Part shown: positions 9,820 through 17,889 of the stretch, one piece after another
How the letters are laid out: every line of letters begins with the position of its first letter
Numbering within the stretch: the first letter of the stretch is position 1
Assembly: GCF_019900845.1 (NCBI RefSeq)
Contig: NZ_CP074570.1
Span: 3,596,001 to 3,660,000 of the forward strand
Reading direction: 5' to 3'
Source of the DNA: Paraneptunicella aestuarii
Lineage (GTDB): Bacteria > Pseudomonadota > Gammaproteobacteria > Enterobacterales > Alteromonadaceae
DNA: 64,000 bases
Program-made: the position numbers and the translations under genes
The notes under the pieces: model-generated
Told to the model about the DNA's origin: nothing
Database searches by the model: none
The model's input: only the letters and a program-made list of their open reading frames with translations

Positions 9820-10563
9820 TCATTCCGGTAGAAGTATTTCTGCTACCAGCATTTGCTCAATAATTTGTAGCGCTCCCTGGCGAACCTGTTCTTCTGGAAA
9901 TTGTGTGAGCCCTTGTATCAATTGCTGAATTAATTCTTCCACAGGAATGTGTTCATACTGCTTAACCAAGGTTAACAAGTGTGCAGAAAGTGCATTCACT
10001 TCGGTAAACTTCACTTCATCATTCAATTTCCTGTTTACCACCAAATAAGTGGTTCCGTTGCTTTCGTAAGGTTGAAACTCTTCGGAAATCTGATGTACCG
10101 GGAATTGATAGCTCAATAACTCGGCAAGAGGTGAAAAAGACAAACTGGATACCGCTGATTGCCCGTCCCATACTGAGAATGGTTGCTCCAAAATACGTAT
10201 GCTTAAGGCAAGCTCAATCCATTCATAGTGAGCTAACTCCACCATGAAGGGAGGATCACTGTTCTGCATTTGGTACTCGTTGCTCAGGAACTCCACAAAC
10301 TCTTTACTGATATCAACAAAATAAGGGGAGCGACAATGGTGGGATGAAAAGAAATCTCTGGCGAGTTGTTGCCATGCGTTTTCTTGGTAAAGGCTCGCCA
10401 ATACAGGAAAGCCATTGTCTAAAAAGCCACGAATATTATTGAAAAACAGCTCTCGATAGATCTTAAGACGCCTTTCTTCTAATCCTGCAACAGGCGGATT
10501 GCTATCGGGGTTACGAATATGGTCGGCAAACTGCTTCTGAACCCGTTGAAACGCTTGCATCAT
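9820..10563 (-). CDS. hvfC: DUF2063 partner protein of an MNIO enzyme (HvfC/MbnC-like)
   Basis: 247-residue protein with the N-terminal DUF2063 domain (FADHIRNPDS, RLKIYRELFFNNIRGFLDNGFPVLASL, FVDISKEFVEFL, HYEWIELALSI), the family of MbnC and HvfC. Characterised members form a complex with a DUF692 enzyme and help it bind and modify the cysteines of a precursor peptide. The C-terminal half (about 130-247) is the less conserved second domain. The ATG overlaps the stop of the DUF692 gene by four bases (ATGA) and is preceded by GAGGAGCGC, indicating translational coupling. Assignment to HvfC rather than MbnC rests on the EGKCG precursor upstream. Confidence 0.88.
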   Translation of the reverse strand: MMQAFQRVQKQFADHIRNPDSNPPVAGLEERRLKIYRELFFNNIRGFLDNGFPVLASLYQENAWQQLARDFFSSHHCRSPYFVDISKEFVEFLSNEYQMQNSDPPFMVELAHYEWIELALSIRILEQPFSVWDGQSAVSSLSFSPLAELLSYQFPVHQISEEFQPYESNGTTYLVVNRKLNDEVKFTEVNALSAHLLTLVKQYEHIPVEELIQQLIQGLTQFPEEQVRQGALQIIEQMLVAEILLPE

Positions 10564-11420
10564 GCGCTCCTCATTGCATTTTTTATCGTACCTTTTATTT
10601 CACTTTGCTGATATTGGTGCTGAATTTTCCGGATCTGTTCAACTTCCAAAAGTAATTCAGCTATTGGCGGTATGTTGAAATCACGTTCCAGTAAGGTTGG
10701 AAAAACGCCATGGATCTCATAAGCTTTTTCCAGCAGCTTCCATACTGGTTCAACCACATCTGCGCCGTGAGTATCAACAATCAGATCTTCGGCCTCATTA
10801 AAATGCCCAGCGATATGCCCGTATACGATTCTATCGGTAGGCAAGTTGGCCAGAAATTCCTCGGCATCATAACCATGATTGACTGAGTTAACATAGATGT
10901 TATTCACATCCAGCAGCATCAGGCATCCTGATTCCTGTAATACGCCTTGAGTAAACTCCAGTTCAGTTAGCTCTTTCCCTGGGGCTGCATAGTAGGACAC
11001 ATTTTCCATCAATAACGGGCGTTCCAATATATCCTGAACCTGCTTGATGCGATCCGACACGTAGTGAATCGCTTCCTCGGTGAAAGGGATGGGCATGAGA
11101 TCATACAAATGACCATTACCAGAGCAATAACTCAAGTGGTCGCTGTAATAGAGAATATTGTGCTGATTGAGGAAATGCTTTACCTCTTTCACAAAATTAA
11201 TGTCCAGAGGATCTGGGCTTCCAATTGAAAGGGATAGGCCATGAGCTACAAAGTTATTAGCTTTGGTAAATTGAGTTAAAACCTTATGATAAGAACCACC
11301 TAAAGGGATCCAGTTCTCAGGAGCAATTTCCCAAAAATCGACCGTATCAGGCAACTGTCCGCACAACTCGCGGAGCATTTCTCTACGCAGCCCCAGGCCC
11401 ACACCAGATAAATTATTCAT
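10560..11420 (-). CDS. hvfB: MNIO family iron-dependent peptide-modifying oxidase (DUF692, HvfB-like)
   Basis: 286-residue TIM-barrel enzyme of the multinuclear non-heme iron oxidase family (DUF692; MbnB, TglH, HvfB). The metal-ligand motifs are all present: His60 (AHGLSLSIG), Asp94/His95 (YSDHLSY), Glu139 (LLMENVSYY), Asp171/Asn174 (LLDVNNIYVNS), His202/His206 (GHIAGH), Asp216/His218 (VDTHG) and Glu245 (LLERD). The opening GVGLGLRREML and FWEIAPENW are family hallmarks. Characterised relatives oxidise Cys of precursor peptides to oxazolone/thioamide or related groups; in HvfA-type systems the Cys of EGKCG motifs are the target. It follows the precursor gene after a 97-base gap containing a hairpin. 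Confidence 0.92.
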   Translation of the reverse strand: MNNLSGVGLGLRREMLRELCGQLPDTVDFWEIAPENWIPLGGSYHKVLTQFTKANNFVAHGLSLSIGSPDPLDINFVKEVKHFLNQHNILYYSDHLSYCSGNGHLYDLMPIPFTEEAIHYVSDRIKQVQDILERPLLMENVSYYAAPGKELTELEFTQGVLQESGCLMLLDVNNIYVNSVNHGYDAEEFLANLPTDRIVYGHIAGHFNEAEDLIVDTHGADVVEPVWKLLEKAYEIHGVFPTLLERDFNIPPIAELLLEVEQIRKIQHQYQQSEIKGTIKNAMRSA

Positions 11421-11473
11421 TGCTCACTCAATTCTCATTTATATTCTTGCGTTGTAATCCATATCAACTATGA

Positions 11474-11495
11474 GAAAGGCCGGATAACCGGCCTT
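11474..11495 (-). terminator. Hairpin between the precursor and MNIO genes (probable attenuator)
   Basis: AAGGCCGG (11476-11483) pairs perfectly with CCGGCCTT (11488-11495) around a 4-base loop; on the minus strand it runs into TTTCTCAT. It sits just downstream of the precursor stop and upstream of the enzyme gene. A leaky terminator here would give more precursor than enzyme mRNA; that role is inferred. Confidence 0.65.
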
Positions 11496-11517
11496 GCTAG
11501 CACAAATCAAAAACAGA

Positions 11518-11991
11518 TTAAGCTTGACCGCCGCACTTACCTTCGCCGCATTTAGCTTCTTTAGCTTTGTCCTTGCCACATTTTCCTTCTTTGGCTTTGC
11601 TACCGCACTTGCCTTCGCCGCATTTGCCTTCGTGCTTGGCTTTACCTTCACCGCACTTGCCTTCGCCGCATTTACCTTCGTGCTTGGCTTTGCCTTCACC
11701 ACACTTGCCTTCGCCGCATTTACCTTCGTGCTTGGCTTTGCCTTCACCGCACTTGCCTTCGCCGCATTTGCCTTCGTGATGCACTTTACCTTCACCACAT
11801 TTGCCTTCTGCTTCCTTACCGCCGCATTTACCTTCGCCACATTTACCTTCGGCGGCAGTTTGCATATAACCGGCATCAAGACTGTTCATCGCAAAAAGGT
11901 TGGCATTTGCTTCTACCGAAATAGTAGCCAATGAACCTAGTACAACAGCACCAACAGCAGAAGCAATGTTCGATTTCTTAACCTGTTTCAT
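11518..11991 (-). CDS. hvfA: EGKCG-repeat precursor peptide (HvfA-like RiPP) with signal peptide
   Basis: 157-residue secreted Cys-rich precursor. Residues 1-30 form a Sec signal peptide (basic start, hydrophobic core SAVGAVVLGSLATI, probable cut after VEANA). Residues 32-45 (LFAMNSLDAGYMQT) resemble the recognition segment of HvfA-type precursors. Residues 48-157 contain 13 EGKCG motifs plus one EAKCG, 14 Cys in all, with no other Cys. Residues 73-120 are three identical 16-residue units (EGKCGEGKCGEGKAKH). In characterised HvfA systems MNIO enzymes convert EGKCG Cys to oxazolone-thioamide groups that bind copper; here that is inferred. AGGAAAAGAAT precedes the ATG. Low-complexity composition leaves no other obvious function. 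Confidence 0.9.
   Translation of the reverse strand: MKQVKKSNIASAVGAVVLGSLATISVEANANLFAMNSLDAGYMQTAAEGKCGEGKCGGKEAEGKCGEGKVHHEGKCGEGKCGEGKAKHEGKCGEGKCGEGKAKHEGKCGEGKCGEGKAKHEGKCGEGKCGSKAKEGKCGKDKAKEAKCGEGKCGGQA
11632..11775 (-). repeat. Three in-frame 48-bp tandem repeats in the precursor gene
   Basis: Three consecutive 48-base units encode identical 16-residue blocks (residues 73-88, 89-104, 105-120) with a few silent third-base differences, followed by a partly degenerate fourth. Imperfect identity with silent changes suggests expansion by duplication and selection on the peptide. Copy number may vary between strains. Confidence 0.9.
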
Positions 11992-12311
11992 ATTCTTTTC
12001 CTAAACAATTATACGAGAGTCATGTTTCGTTATACGCCTAGCGACGTGTCCAAGTGAGTAGACCTCAGCTTTATTTTTTTAATTTCATTAAAAACGTATT
12101 TATTTAATAAATAATACGCTTTTATTCTTGCAAGCGTTCCCTAAACAATAAAACCGTTCAACAGCTTGGCATCGCAAGGAATTGAGCAGGGAATCAGGCA
12201 AGCCAATTAATACTAGCAAAGAATCTGGTAAATTCTATGCCTGAAATGCATGACTGTGAACAATATAACGTGAAAGGTATCTAAGATATGGGATTGGGTA
12301 ACGCAAAAAAG
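11992..12311. other. Intergenic region upstream of the EGKCG precursor
   Basis: About 320 bases, no gene seen. On the minus strand a TATAAT lies at about 12011-12016, close to the precursor ATG, but without a good -35 element; CGTATAACGAA a little upstream could belong to an alternative-sigma promoter. An AT-rich imperfect inverted repeat (AAAACGTATT...AATACGCTTTT) occupies about 12089-12125. No terminator-quality hairpin for a plus-strand gene. Confidence 0.4.
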
Positions 12312-12334
12312 AAAAGGCTCCGAAGAGCCTTTTT
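12310..12334 (-). terminator. Intrinsic terminator of the TonB operon (UUCG tetraloop)
   Basis: AAAAGGCTC (12312-12320) and GAGCCTTTT (12325-12333) enclose a four-base loop that reads TTCG on the minus strand; a further TTTTTT follows. The stem begins right at the stop codon of the last gene of the operon. Confidence 0.88.
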
Positions 12335-13615
12335 CTATATAAGTTTGATGCCGCGATTTTTCGCTTTTTCCTTAACGTAAGGTTCCCAAGCTGCAGCATT
12401 ACGAGCCGTCGATTTATCTTTCTTCGCCTCTTGAATGTGCTGATATGCCTGTTTGAACTTACCTTGATAGAAATAAGCTTCCATCATCGCCATGTGTATA
12501 GCGCCTTCCTTCTTGGAACCAGAATCGAGTGCTTTTTGCAAAGCGTCTAAAGCTTGAGGATACTTCTCTGCGCCTAGCAACAAAGTACCTTGCTTACGAT
12601 AGTGTTCCGGATCAGAACTTAGAGCAGCAGCTTCACCATAATAGGTCGCCGCTTTCATATGTTCTTTAGCTCTATGCCATGAGTTTGCAATGGCAGACAG
12701 ATTTGATGCATCTTTCTTCAACAATCCAGACTTCAAGAATTTTTCATGCAATACAGCAGATTGATATGGAATTTCGTTAGTCGCATAAAGCTGAACTAAT
12801 GCTTTAATCTCTGACGCTTTTTCCAAATAACCTTGTGTATAAGCCAATTCAAATGTCTGTAAGGCTTTAGCATAATCTTCAACCAGCATGTAGAAGAACC
12901 CTAGTTGAGTCCACCACTGCTTGGTTTCAGGGAACATCTTAACCAGTTGTTCCGCTACCTTAATAGTTTCAGGATACATCTTACGCTCGTAGTACGACGT
13001 CATCTTAAGAACATAAGGGTTCTTATTAGGTTTGTCGTATAACGCAATTGCTTTATCAGCAGGTGCGATCATTTTAGCCAATTGCTTGGTTTCATAGAAC
13101 GCTTGCGCCTGACGAGTGTAAATGTCTGCATCTTCCTTACATGTGAATTTCATCCATTCGTCATACCACTTGATCGCTTCCCCATATTGCTTTTCCTGCA
13201 TATTGAGGTCACCAACCAAACGTAACGTTGATGCATGTTCACTGTCATTCAACACTTTGGTCTGAACAGTTTTCAGCAAGTAATCAAGAGCATTCTTACC
13301 TTCACCGTCTTTGGCAGCCAACAGGTTACCTAAAAAACGGTATACATACGCTTGATCAAAATCGTCAGAGGATTCAATTTCTTTCAAAATTGCAATTGCC
13401 TCTTCGATCTGATCAGTATTGTATGCTTCAAAAGCTCTTTGAACTTTTTTACCCACACGCTGCCCAGGGATTTTGGTTGGGCCTTGTTTGTATCCAGGAC
13501 ACTCAACGGCCAAACTTTGTGCCATTACAGTATTCATAGATAACGAACCTACAACCAATAGCGATGATGCCACCCATTTGATCAAAGGACTTTTTTGATT
13601 CTTAATCATGATCAT
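12335..13615 (-). CDS. TPR-repeat periplasmic protein of the TonB system
   Basis: 426 residues. An N-terminal signal peptide (KWVASSLLVVGSLSMNTVMA, about 13-32) precedes a domain built almost wholly of tetratricopeptide-type helical pairs (for example QAYVYRFLGNLLAAKDGEGKN region, YGEAIKWYDEWM, EDYAKALQTFELAYTQG, EKYPQALDALQKALDSG), so it is a periplasmic scaffold. A protein of this kind closes the DUF3450-ExbB-ExbB-ExbD-TonB operons of Vibrio and Shewanella and is thought to assist TonB function. Its ATG overlaps the TGA of tonB (ATGA), indicating coupling. An alternative start two codons in (13609) is equally possible. Confidence 0.88.
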   Translation of the reverse strand: MIMIKNQKSPLIKWVASSLLVVGSLSMNTVMAQSLAVECPGYKQGPTKIPGQRVGKKVQRAFEAYNTDQIEEAIAILKEIESSDDFDQAYVYRFLGNLLAAKDGEGKNALDYLLKTVQTKVLNDSEHASTLRLVGDLNMQEKQYGEAIKWYDEWMKFTCKEDADIYTRQAQAFYETKQLAKMIAPADKAIALYDKPNKNPYVLKMTSYYERKMYPETIKVAEQLVKMFPETKQWWTQLGFFYMLVEDYAKALQTFELAYTQGYLEKASEIKALVQLYATNEIPYQSAVLHEKFLKSGLLKKDASNLSAIANSWHRAKEHMKAATYYGEAAALSSDPEHYRKQGTLLLGAEKYPQALDALQKALDSGSKKEGAIHMAMMEAYFYQGKFKQAYQHIQEAKKDKSTARNAAAWEPYVKEKAKNRGIKLI

Positions 13616-14229
13616 GAACCAGCCTCCAATTTGAAGTCCAATTGAACTCTCATATTGAATTGCTTAACAGGCTTTCCTTCTACAATCTTAGGCTTGTACT
13701 TCCATTTATTCAGTGCACGCTTTGCCTCACGGTCAAAGATACGCTTAGGTTCCGCGTCGATAACTTCAACATCCTCTACCCCACCAAGCTCATTGATAGT
13801 AAATGACAGTTTTACCCAACCTTCTTTACCATCACGCGCAGCCTGAATTGGATAACGCGGTTCAATCCTTACGATTGGTGTCGCTTCACCATCCCTTTGC
13901 ATTGCACCTGGAGAACCAATATCAATGGAATTCCCACCCAGATCAACACCTGGCATATTAAATGAAACCGCACCTGGATCTGGCTCAGCTGAGTCAGGTT
14001 CCTGAGGCTCCATTTTAGGAGGCTGTTGTGGCGGAGGTGGAGGCGGAGGCGGAACACGTTGGCGTACCTCTGTGGCGCTATCCGGCTCATCCATTACAAT
14101 ATCAATTACCGGTGTTGGAGGCACTTCATCAGCTGGACGCTGTGAATTAGCAATTAACGTTGCCATCAACACGAACAAGGCAAAAGTTACTGCGGCACCT
14201 AATAATACAGATACTATTAGACGTCCCAT
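13612..14229 (-). CDS. tonB: Energy transducer TonB (TonB2/3 type)
   Basis: 205-residue protein that carries proton-motive energy from ExbB/ExbD to outer-membrane receptors. One N-terminal membrane anchor (VSVLLGAAVTFALFVLMATLI), a short periplasmic Pro-rich stretch (VPPPPPPPPQQPPKMEPQEP, about residues 60-80) and a C-terminal TonB domain (VRIEPRYPIQAARDGKEGWV, then FDREAKRALNKWKYKP). The short Pro region fits TonB2-type proteins. The ATG at 14229 was chosen because AAAGGTGG lies 5 bases upstream; a GTG 9 bases earlier would overlap exbD. The fourth gene product of the ExbB-ExbD-TonB set and co-transcribed with its neighbours. Confidence 0.94.
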   Translation of the reverse strand: MGRLIVSVLLGAAVTFALFVLMATLIANSQRPADEVPPTPVIDIVMDEPDSATEVRQRVPPPPPPPPQQPPKMEPQEPDSAEPDPGAVSFNMPGVDLGGNSIDIGSPGAMQRDGEATPIVRIEPRYPIQAARDGKEGWVKLSFTINELGGVEDVEVIDAEPKRIFDREAKRALNKWKYKPKIVEGKPVKQFNMRVQLDFKLEAGS

Positions 14230-14230
14230 A

Positions 14231-14632
14231 TTAACCACCTTTTGCTGCTACCGAAATCCTGGAAATACCTGCAGCTTTTACTTGATCCATCACTTCAACC
14301 ACCTTTCCATGCTCTGCTTTTTCATCAGCCTGAATGATTACGACTTCAGTAGGTTGCTCTGCAAGCATACGTTCAATGTTTGCACGTACACGCTCAACAT
14401 CTACTTCGCGTTTATCCATCCAAACGTCGCCATCTTCATTAATCGCAATAAAGATGTTTGCTGACTTTTGCTTGGTTGCGTTACTAGCGTCAGGTTTATT
14501 AACTTCAATACCAGCCTCTTTCACAAAGGAGGTTGTCACGATAAAGAAGATAAGCATGATAAACACGATGTCGAGCATCGGTGTCATATCAATACTTGCA
14601 TCCTCTTCTTCTGCACGATGTTTACGAGCCAT
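14231..14632 (-). CDS. exbD: Biopolymer transport protein ExbD
   Basis: 133-residue proton-channel subunit of the TonB motor. After the cytoplasmic N-terminus (RAEEEDASIDMTPMLDIVFIMLIFFI) comes one transmembrane helix carrying the essential Asp in DMTPMLDIVF (about residue 21), then a periplasmic domain (VIIQADEKAEHGKVVEVMDQ). Standard ExbD length. It begins 12 bases after the ExbB gene and ends one base before the tonB start, in a tight operon. Confidence 0.96.
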   Translation of the reverse strand: MARKHRAEEEDASIDMTPMLDIVFIMLIFFIVTTSFVKEAGIEVNKPDASNATKQKSANIFIAINEDGDVWMDKREVDVERVRANIERMLAEQPTEVVIIQADEKAEHGKVVEVMDQVKAAGISRISVAAKGG

Positions 14633-14644
14633 ATAAAAATCTCT

Positions 14645-15169
14645 CTAGTGATGAGGCAAACTGTCAACTAACTTCTCTTTGGCCATCTTGACTTTCGATT
14701 CCAGACGAGTGCTGAAAAACAGTCCTGACAAGGCCGCAACCATTCCCGCCATAGTCGGGATTGTTGCCATGGAGATACCCGCAGCCATCAGGCGAGGGTT
14801 TCCAGTGCCTTGAGTTGCCATCGTTTCGAATACGGTAATCATTCCGGTTACAGTACCCAATAGTCCAATAAGAGGACACATGGCGACCAAAGTTTTAATT
14901 AACAATACACGCTCACTTAACTTATCGGACGCTTCGGAAATCCAAGCGTCACGGATTCTATGCGCATACCAGGAAGTGGTATCTGAACGCTGATCCCAAT
15001 CTGCAATAATTTTGCTTTGCAATTTAGGAAATACAGCATTCAAAAACCAGAAGCGCTCAATCATACATATCCACATAAGGAAGAGCGCAAGTGCGACAAC
15101 GTAAAGAACGTCACCGCCAGTAGCGATAAAATCCCTGACAGATTCCCATAGTTCTATCAGGAATAACAT
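14645..15169 (-). CDS. exbB: MotA/TolQ/ExbB proton channel protein (ExbB2)
   Basis: 174 residues, three membrane helices: about 17-37 (VLYVVALALFLMWICMIERF), 95-120 (CPLIGLLGTVTGMITVFETM, the channel signature) and 130-155 (ISMATIPTMAGMVAALSGLFF). Energises TonB together with ExbD. It is the small ExbB of a pair; the preceding gene encodes the larger TtpC-type protein. Spacing of one base from that gene and 12 from exbD shows one operon. Confidence 0.95.
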   Translation of the reverse strand: MLFLIELWESVRDFIATGGDVLYVVALALFLMWICMIERFWFLNAVFPKLQSKIIADWDQRSDTTSWYAHRIRDAWISEASDKLSERVLLIKTLVAMCPLIGLLGTVTGMITVFETMATQGTGNPRLMAAGISMATIPTMAGMVAALSGLFFSTRLESKVKMAKEKLVDSLPHH

Positions 15170-15170
15170 C

Positions 15171-16529
15171 TTATGCTTTCTCCCCTTCTGCGCGAGCAGC
15201 TACGATACCAGCTGCTTGCTCATCCAGAATATGAACAATTGATTTGCTACGACCTGCAACAACGCTGTGCAGAAGAATTAGAGGTAATGCTGCGATAATA
15301 CCTTGAGCCGTTGTTACCAACGCCATCGAGATACTTCCCGCCATGATTCTTGGGTCACCTGTACCGAACAATGTGATTTGTTGGAAGGTTGCAATCATAC
15401 CGATTACCGTACCTAGTAGACCTAGTAACGGGGCGATAGCTGCAAGAATCTTAATCAGGTTGATACCACTTTCAATTGAAGGCAGTTCACGCAAGATAGC
15501 TTCATCCAGTTTCAATTCCAAAGTCTCAGTGTCTGCATTTTTGTTTTCTTCATAAACAGTCAAAATGCGGCCAAGAGGGTTTGAAGTAGAAGGATTTTGA
15601 GGGTTGTTCAATTGCTTTCTGATACCGCCGCTCATCACAGTCAGAACGATGATCTTATACAGAGCAATCAACAAACCGATAGCCAACATGACAGTGATAA
15701 CATAACCAGGCAAACCACCTGCATGATATCTTTCCATCATGGTTGCTTTAGCAGTCAACAAGCCAAGGATTTGACCTTGAGAAGGGTCGATATAAACCGC
15801 TTCTAAACCAGAGCCGCCTGTAGCAAAACCAGTAGCTGAATTAACCATGTAACCATCAGGTTGACGACCTAAAGGCTGAACTTGTTTCAAGTCATCTTTA
15901 TAGGTCAGGTAACCTTCGGCACTAACCAGGTTGAAAGTACCGATACGAACCACTTCTTTCTGCTCTGAGCCACCGTCAAGGCTAACAACTTCAGTAGTGA
16001 AGCGAGAAACTTTACCTGATTGAGTCATTTCAGTTTGAAGTGCGAACCACAAATCTTCCAATTCTTTAATGTTAGGAAGACCTTTGGATTCATTAGACAT
16101 TCTTTCAAGGAAGTCTGCACGACCAGGGTATTGAGCACTTACGATAGAGGTTGAAATACGTCCGTAAGCTTCAGCAGAGGCTTGACGAACAACACCAAAC
16201 ATCTCACCCAAAGTGCCTACTGCATTTTGCAGTTCAACTTCTTTATTAGCTAAGGTAACTTCGTTTTCTTCGAATTGCTTCTTCAAACGATCGCCACGTT
16301 CTTTTTCAGCTTTCAATCCCGCGCGAGCTTTGTTTAACAGAGCTTGCTTGTCTGCACGAGCAGCTTGGAATTCAGCTTCACGTTGTTTGTTAACACGTGC
16401 TTCAGAAACACGGTTTTTCTTCACTTCTTCCAGAAGTGCATCAAGTGAATCTGCGGCCTGTGCAGATGCAGCTGCCATAGCTACAGTTCCACTGACTAAT
16501 AGTAGTTTCAACAAATTCTTCATAGTCAC
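15171..16529 (-). CDS. Large ExbB-like protein of TtpC type
   Basis: 452 residues. A signal sequence (KLLLVSGTVAMAAASAQA, about 8-25) is followed by a charged coiled coil (about 30-110), a periplasmic domain (SSIVSAQYPGRADFLERMS..., to about 270), and a C-terminal MotA/TolQ/ExbB channel domain with helices near 275-300, 365-390 and 400-420 (IAPLLGLLGTVIGMIATFQQI). This matches TtpC, a component needed for TonB2-dependent uptake in Vibrio. It lies directly against the DUF3450 gene upstream (no gap) and the short ExbB downstream. Confidence 0.9.
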   Translation of the reverse strand: MTMKNLLKLLLVSGTVAMAAASAQAADSLDALLEEVKKNRVSEARVNKQREAEFQAARADKQALLNKARAGLKAEKERGDRLKKQFEENEVTLANKEVELQNAVGTLGEMFGVVRQASAEAYGRISTSIVSAQYPGRADFLERMSNESKGLPNIKELEDLWFALQTEMTQSGKVSRFTTEVVSLDGGSEQKEVVRIGTFNLVSAEGYLTYKDDLKQVQPLGRQPDGYMVNSATGFATGGSGLEAVYIDPSQGQILGLLTAKATMMERYHAGGLPGYVITVMLAIGLLIALYKIIVLTVMSGGIRKQLNNPQNPSTSNPLGRILTVYEENKNADTETLELKLDEAILRELPSIESGINLIKILAAIAPLLGLLGTVIGMIATFQQITLFGTGDPRIMAGSISMALVTTAQGIIAALPLILLHSVVAGRSKSIVHILDEQAAGIVAARAEGEKA

Positions 16530-17303
16530 TTACTCCGCAGCTCGGATAGGCATCTTGATTAGGTTAACAGGAACGATCTTGCGAGCCATTTTCACAGCTT
16601 CAACAACAGAACCCAGGTATTCATCACCTAGTTGTTCCCAAGCTCTGGAATCATTATTCCAAACCCATGCACTTTTCTGATCAAGTGACAATGCAACCAT
16701 CGCTGTACGACCCAGGTTGAAGAAATCAACAGCAATATTGGTACCGTTGTAGTTCAAATCACCCTGATAAGCACGGATGCTTGAACCGTATTCAAGTTCA
16801 ACCTGATAAGCTTCCAATACTTGTCTGAACTGCTCAGAAGTAGAAACGTTTGAATTGCCCATTAGATCACGTAATTTTGCTACGCGAGCTTTTCTTTCTT
16901 CATGATTAATTGGCACGTCTAAATCAATGAATTGATCCAATGAGTCAATCATTTTATACATCAAAGGTACAACGCCTTTTTTAACGCCATCGATACTGTC
17001 AATTTGACGTTGCAATGCGTTAATGCCGTCCTGTTGGTCTGCAACCAATCCAGCGACATGGTCGTTATACACTTTCAAGTTCTCGGTTTCGTCCAGAACT
17101 TGACGATATTCAATTAATAGGTCTTGAGTTTGCTCATAGAGCTTATCGATACGCTTCTGGGATTGGATTGCAGCAGCGTTCGTTTTCGCTTCCTCTTTTT
17201 GCAGGTTGATAAGAGGATCTGCAGAGACTGCGGGGCTGCTACTGAGCGCGAATGCACTCAAAATAGTAGAAGCAATAATATTTCTCTTGCTCATCTTGGA
17301 CAT
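16530..17303 (-). CDS. DUF3450 periplasmic coiled-coil protein
   Basis: About 257 residues with a signal peptide (IIASTILSAFALSSSPAVSA) and a long helical, Gln/Glu-rich coiled coil (QKEEAKTNAAAIQSQKRI..., TQDLLIEYRQVLDETENL), then a compact C-terminal part (GQSIRAYQ-like region, AVDFFNLGRTAMVALSLD, SAWVWNNDSRAWEQL). This is the DUF3450 family, found as the first gene of TtpC-ExbBD-TonB operons. Start uncertain: ATG at 17303 or 17294 both give a normal signal peptide, and a farther ATG at 17345 lacks a ribosome-binding site. Function unknown beyond association with TonB systems. Confidence 0.85.
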   Translation of the reverse strand: MSKMSKRNIIASTILSAFALSSSPAVSADPLINLQKEEAKTNAAAIQSQKRIDKLYEQTQDLLIEYRQVLDETENLKVYNDHVAGLVADQQDGINALQRQIDSIDGVKKGVVPLMYKMIDSLDQFIDLDVPINHEERKARVAKLRDLMGNSNVSTSEQFRQVLEAYQVELEYGSSIRAYQGDLNYNGTNIAVDFFNLGRTAMVALSLDQKSAWVWNNDSRAWEQLGDEYLGSVVEAVKMARKIVPVNLIKMPIRAAE

Positions 17304-17889
17304 AGTTCCCAACCAATTGTCTAGTTTTGAATCCTCGTTACGCATCCAGTAGCCAGTAACAAGGGACGATTAAAAACGTTATATTTTTATTGGATTCAGC
17401 ACTTAACTTTCGTTCAAAAGCCAAACACTGGAACCCGGGGATATTCACACGGATAGAGACAACAAGTCAAGCCGACATAGCTAGCTAATTCTAAACGGAT
17501 TCAATTCATTTTAAGACGTTTTTTGCAATTTTACCTTCATGATACCCTCATATTTAACACTTTTATTTAAAACCATCACAGAATCAATCAGATCCGAGCA
17601 CAAATAAACGAACATTTTTTTGATGATTTTATAAACAATTTCAAGCAACTATATACTTACTTTGCGATAAAGAATGAAGAGTGAATAAATGCAGCGGGAT
17701 ACATTAGTTACCAAAGATAATTTTCATCTTTTTCAAGCAACATTCGGAATTGATTATTTAATCGCTCAGATTGTTTAAACTTCTCTGTATTAATGAGTAA
17801 TTAATAGCTCAATCCAATAAATATCTTTCACGAAAATGAAAACAAAACGGGATGTAAGTACGACCTTATTTCATAAAACCAATAAATGA
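17304..17889. other. AT-rich intergenic region upstream of the TonB operon
   Basis: About 590 bases without a convincing gene. On the minus strand TTGACT (17465-17470) followed at 16-18 bases by a weak GAATAT-like -10 is the best promoter candidate for the DUF3450 operon. The half nearer 17890 is strongly AT-rich; I see no terminator with a clear stem for the sulfotransferase gene ending at 17890. Confidence 0.4.

Noticed and set aside
11567..11779. A repeat-rich plus-strand reading frame over the EGKCG gene, and a possible CRISPR-like repeat array
   Set aside because: The 48-bp units are in frame with the minus-strand precursor, adjacent with no spacers, and the plus-strand frame is a reflection of the repeats.
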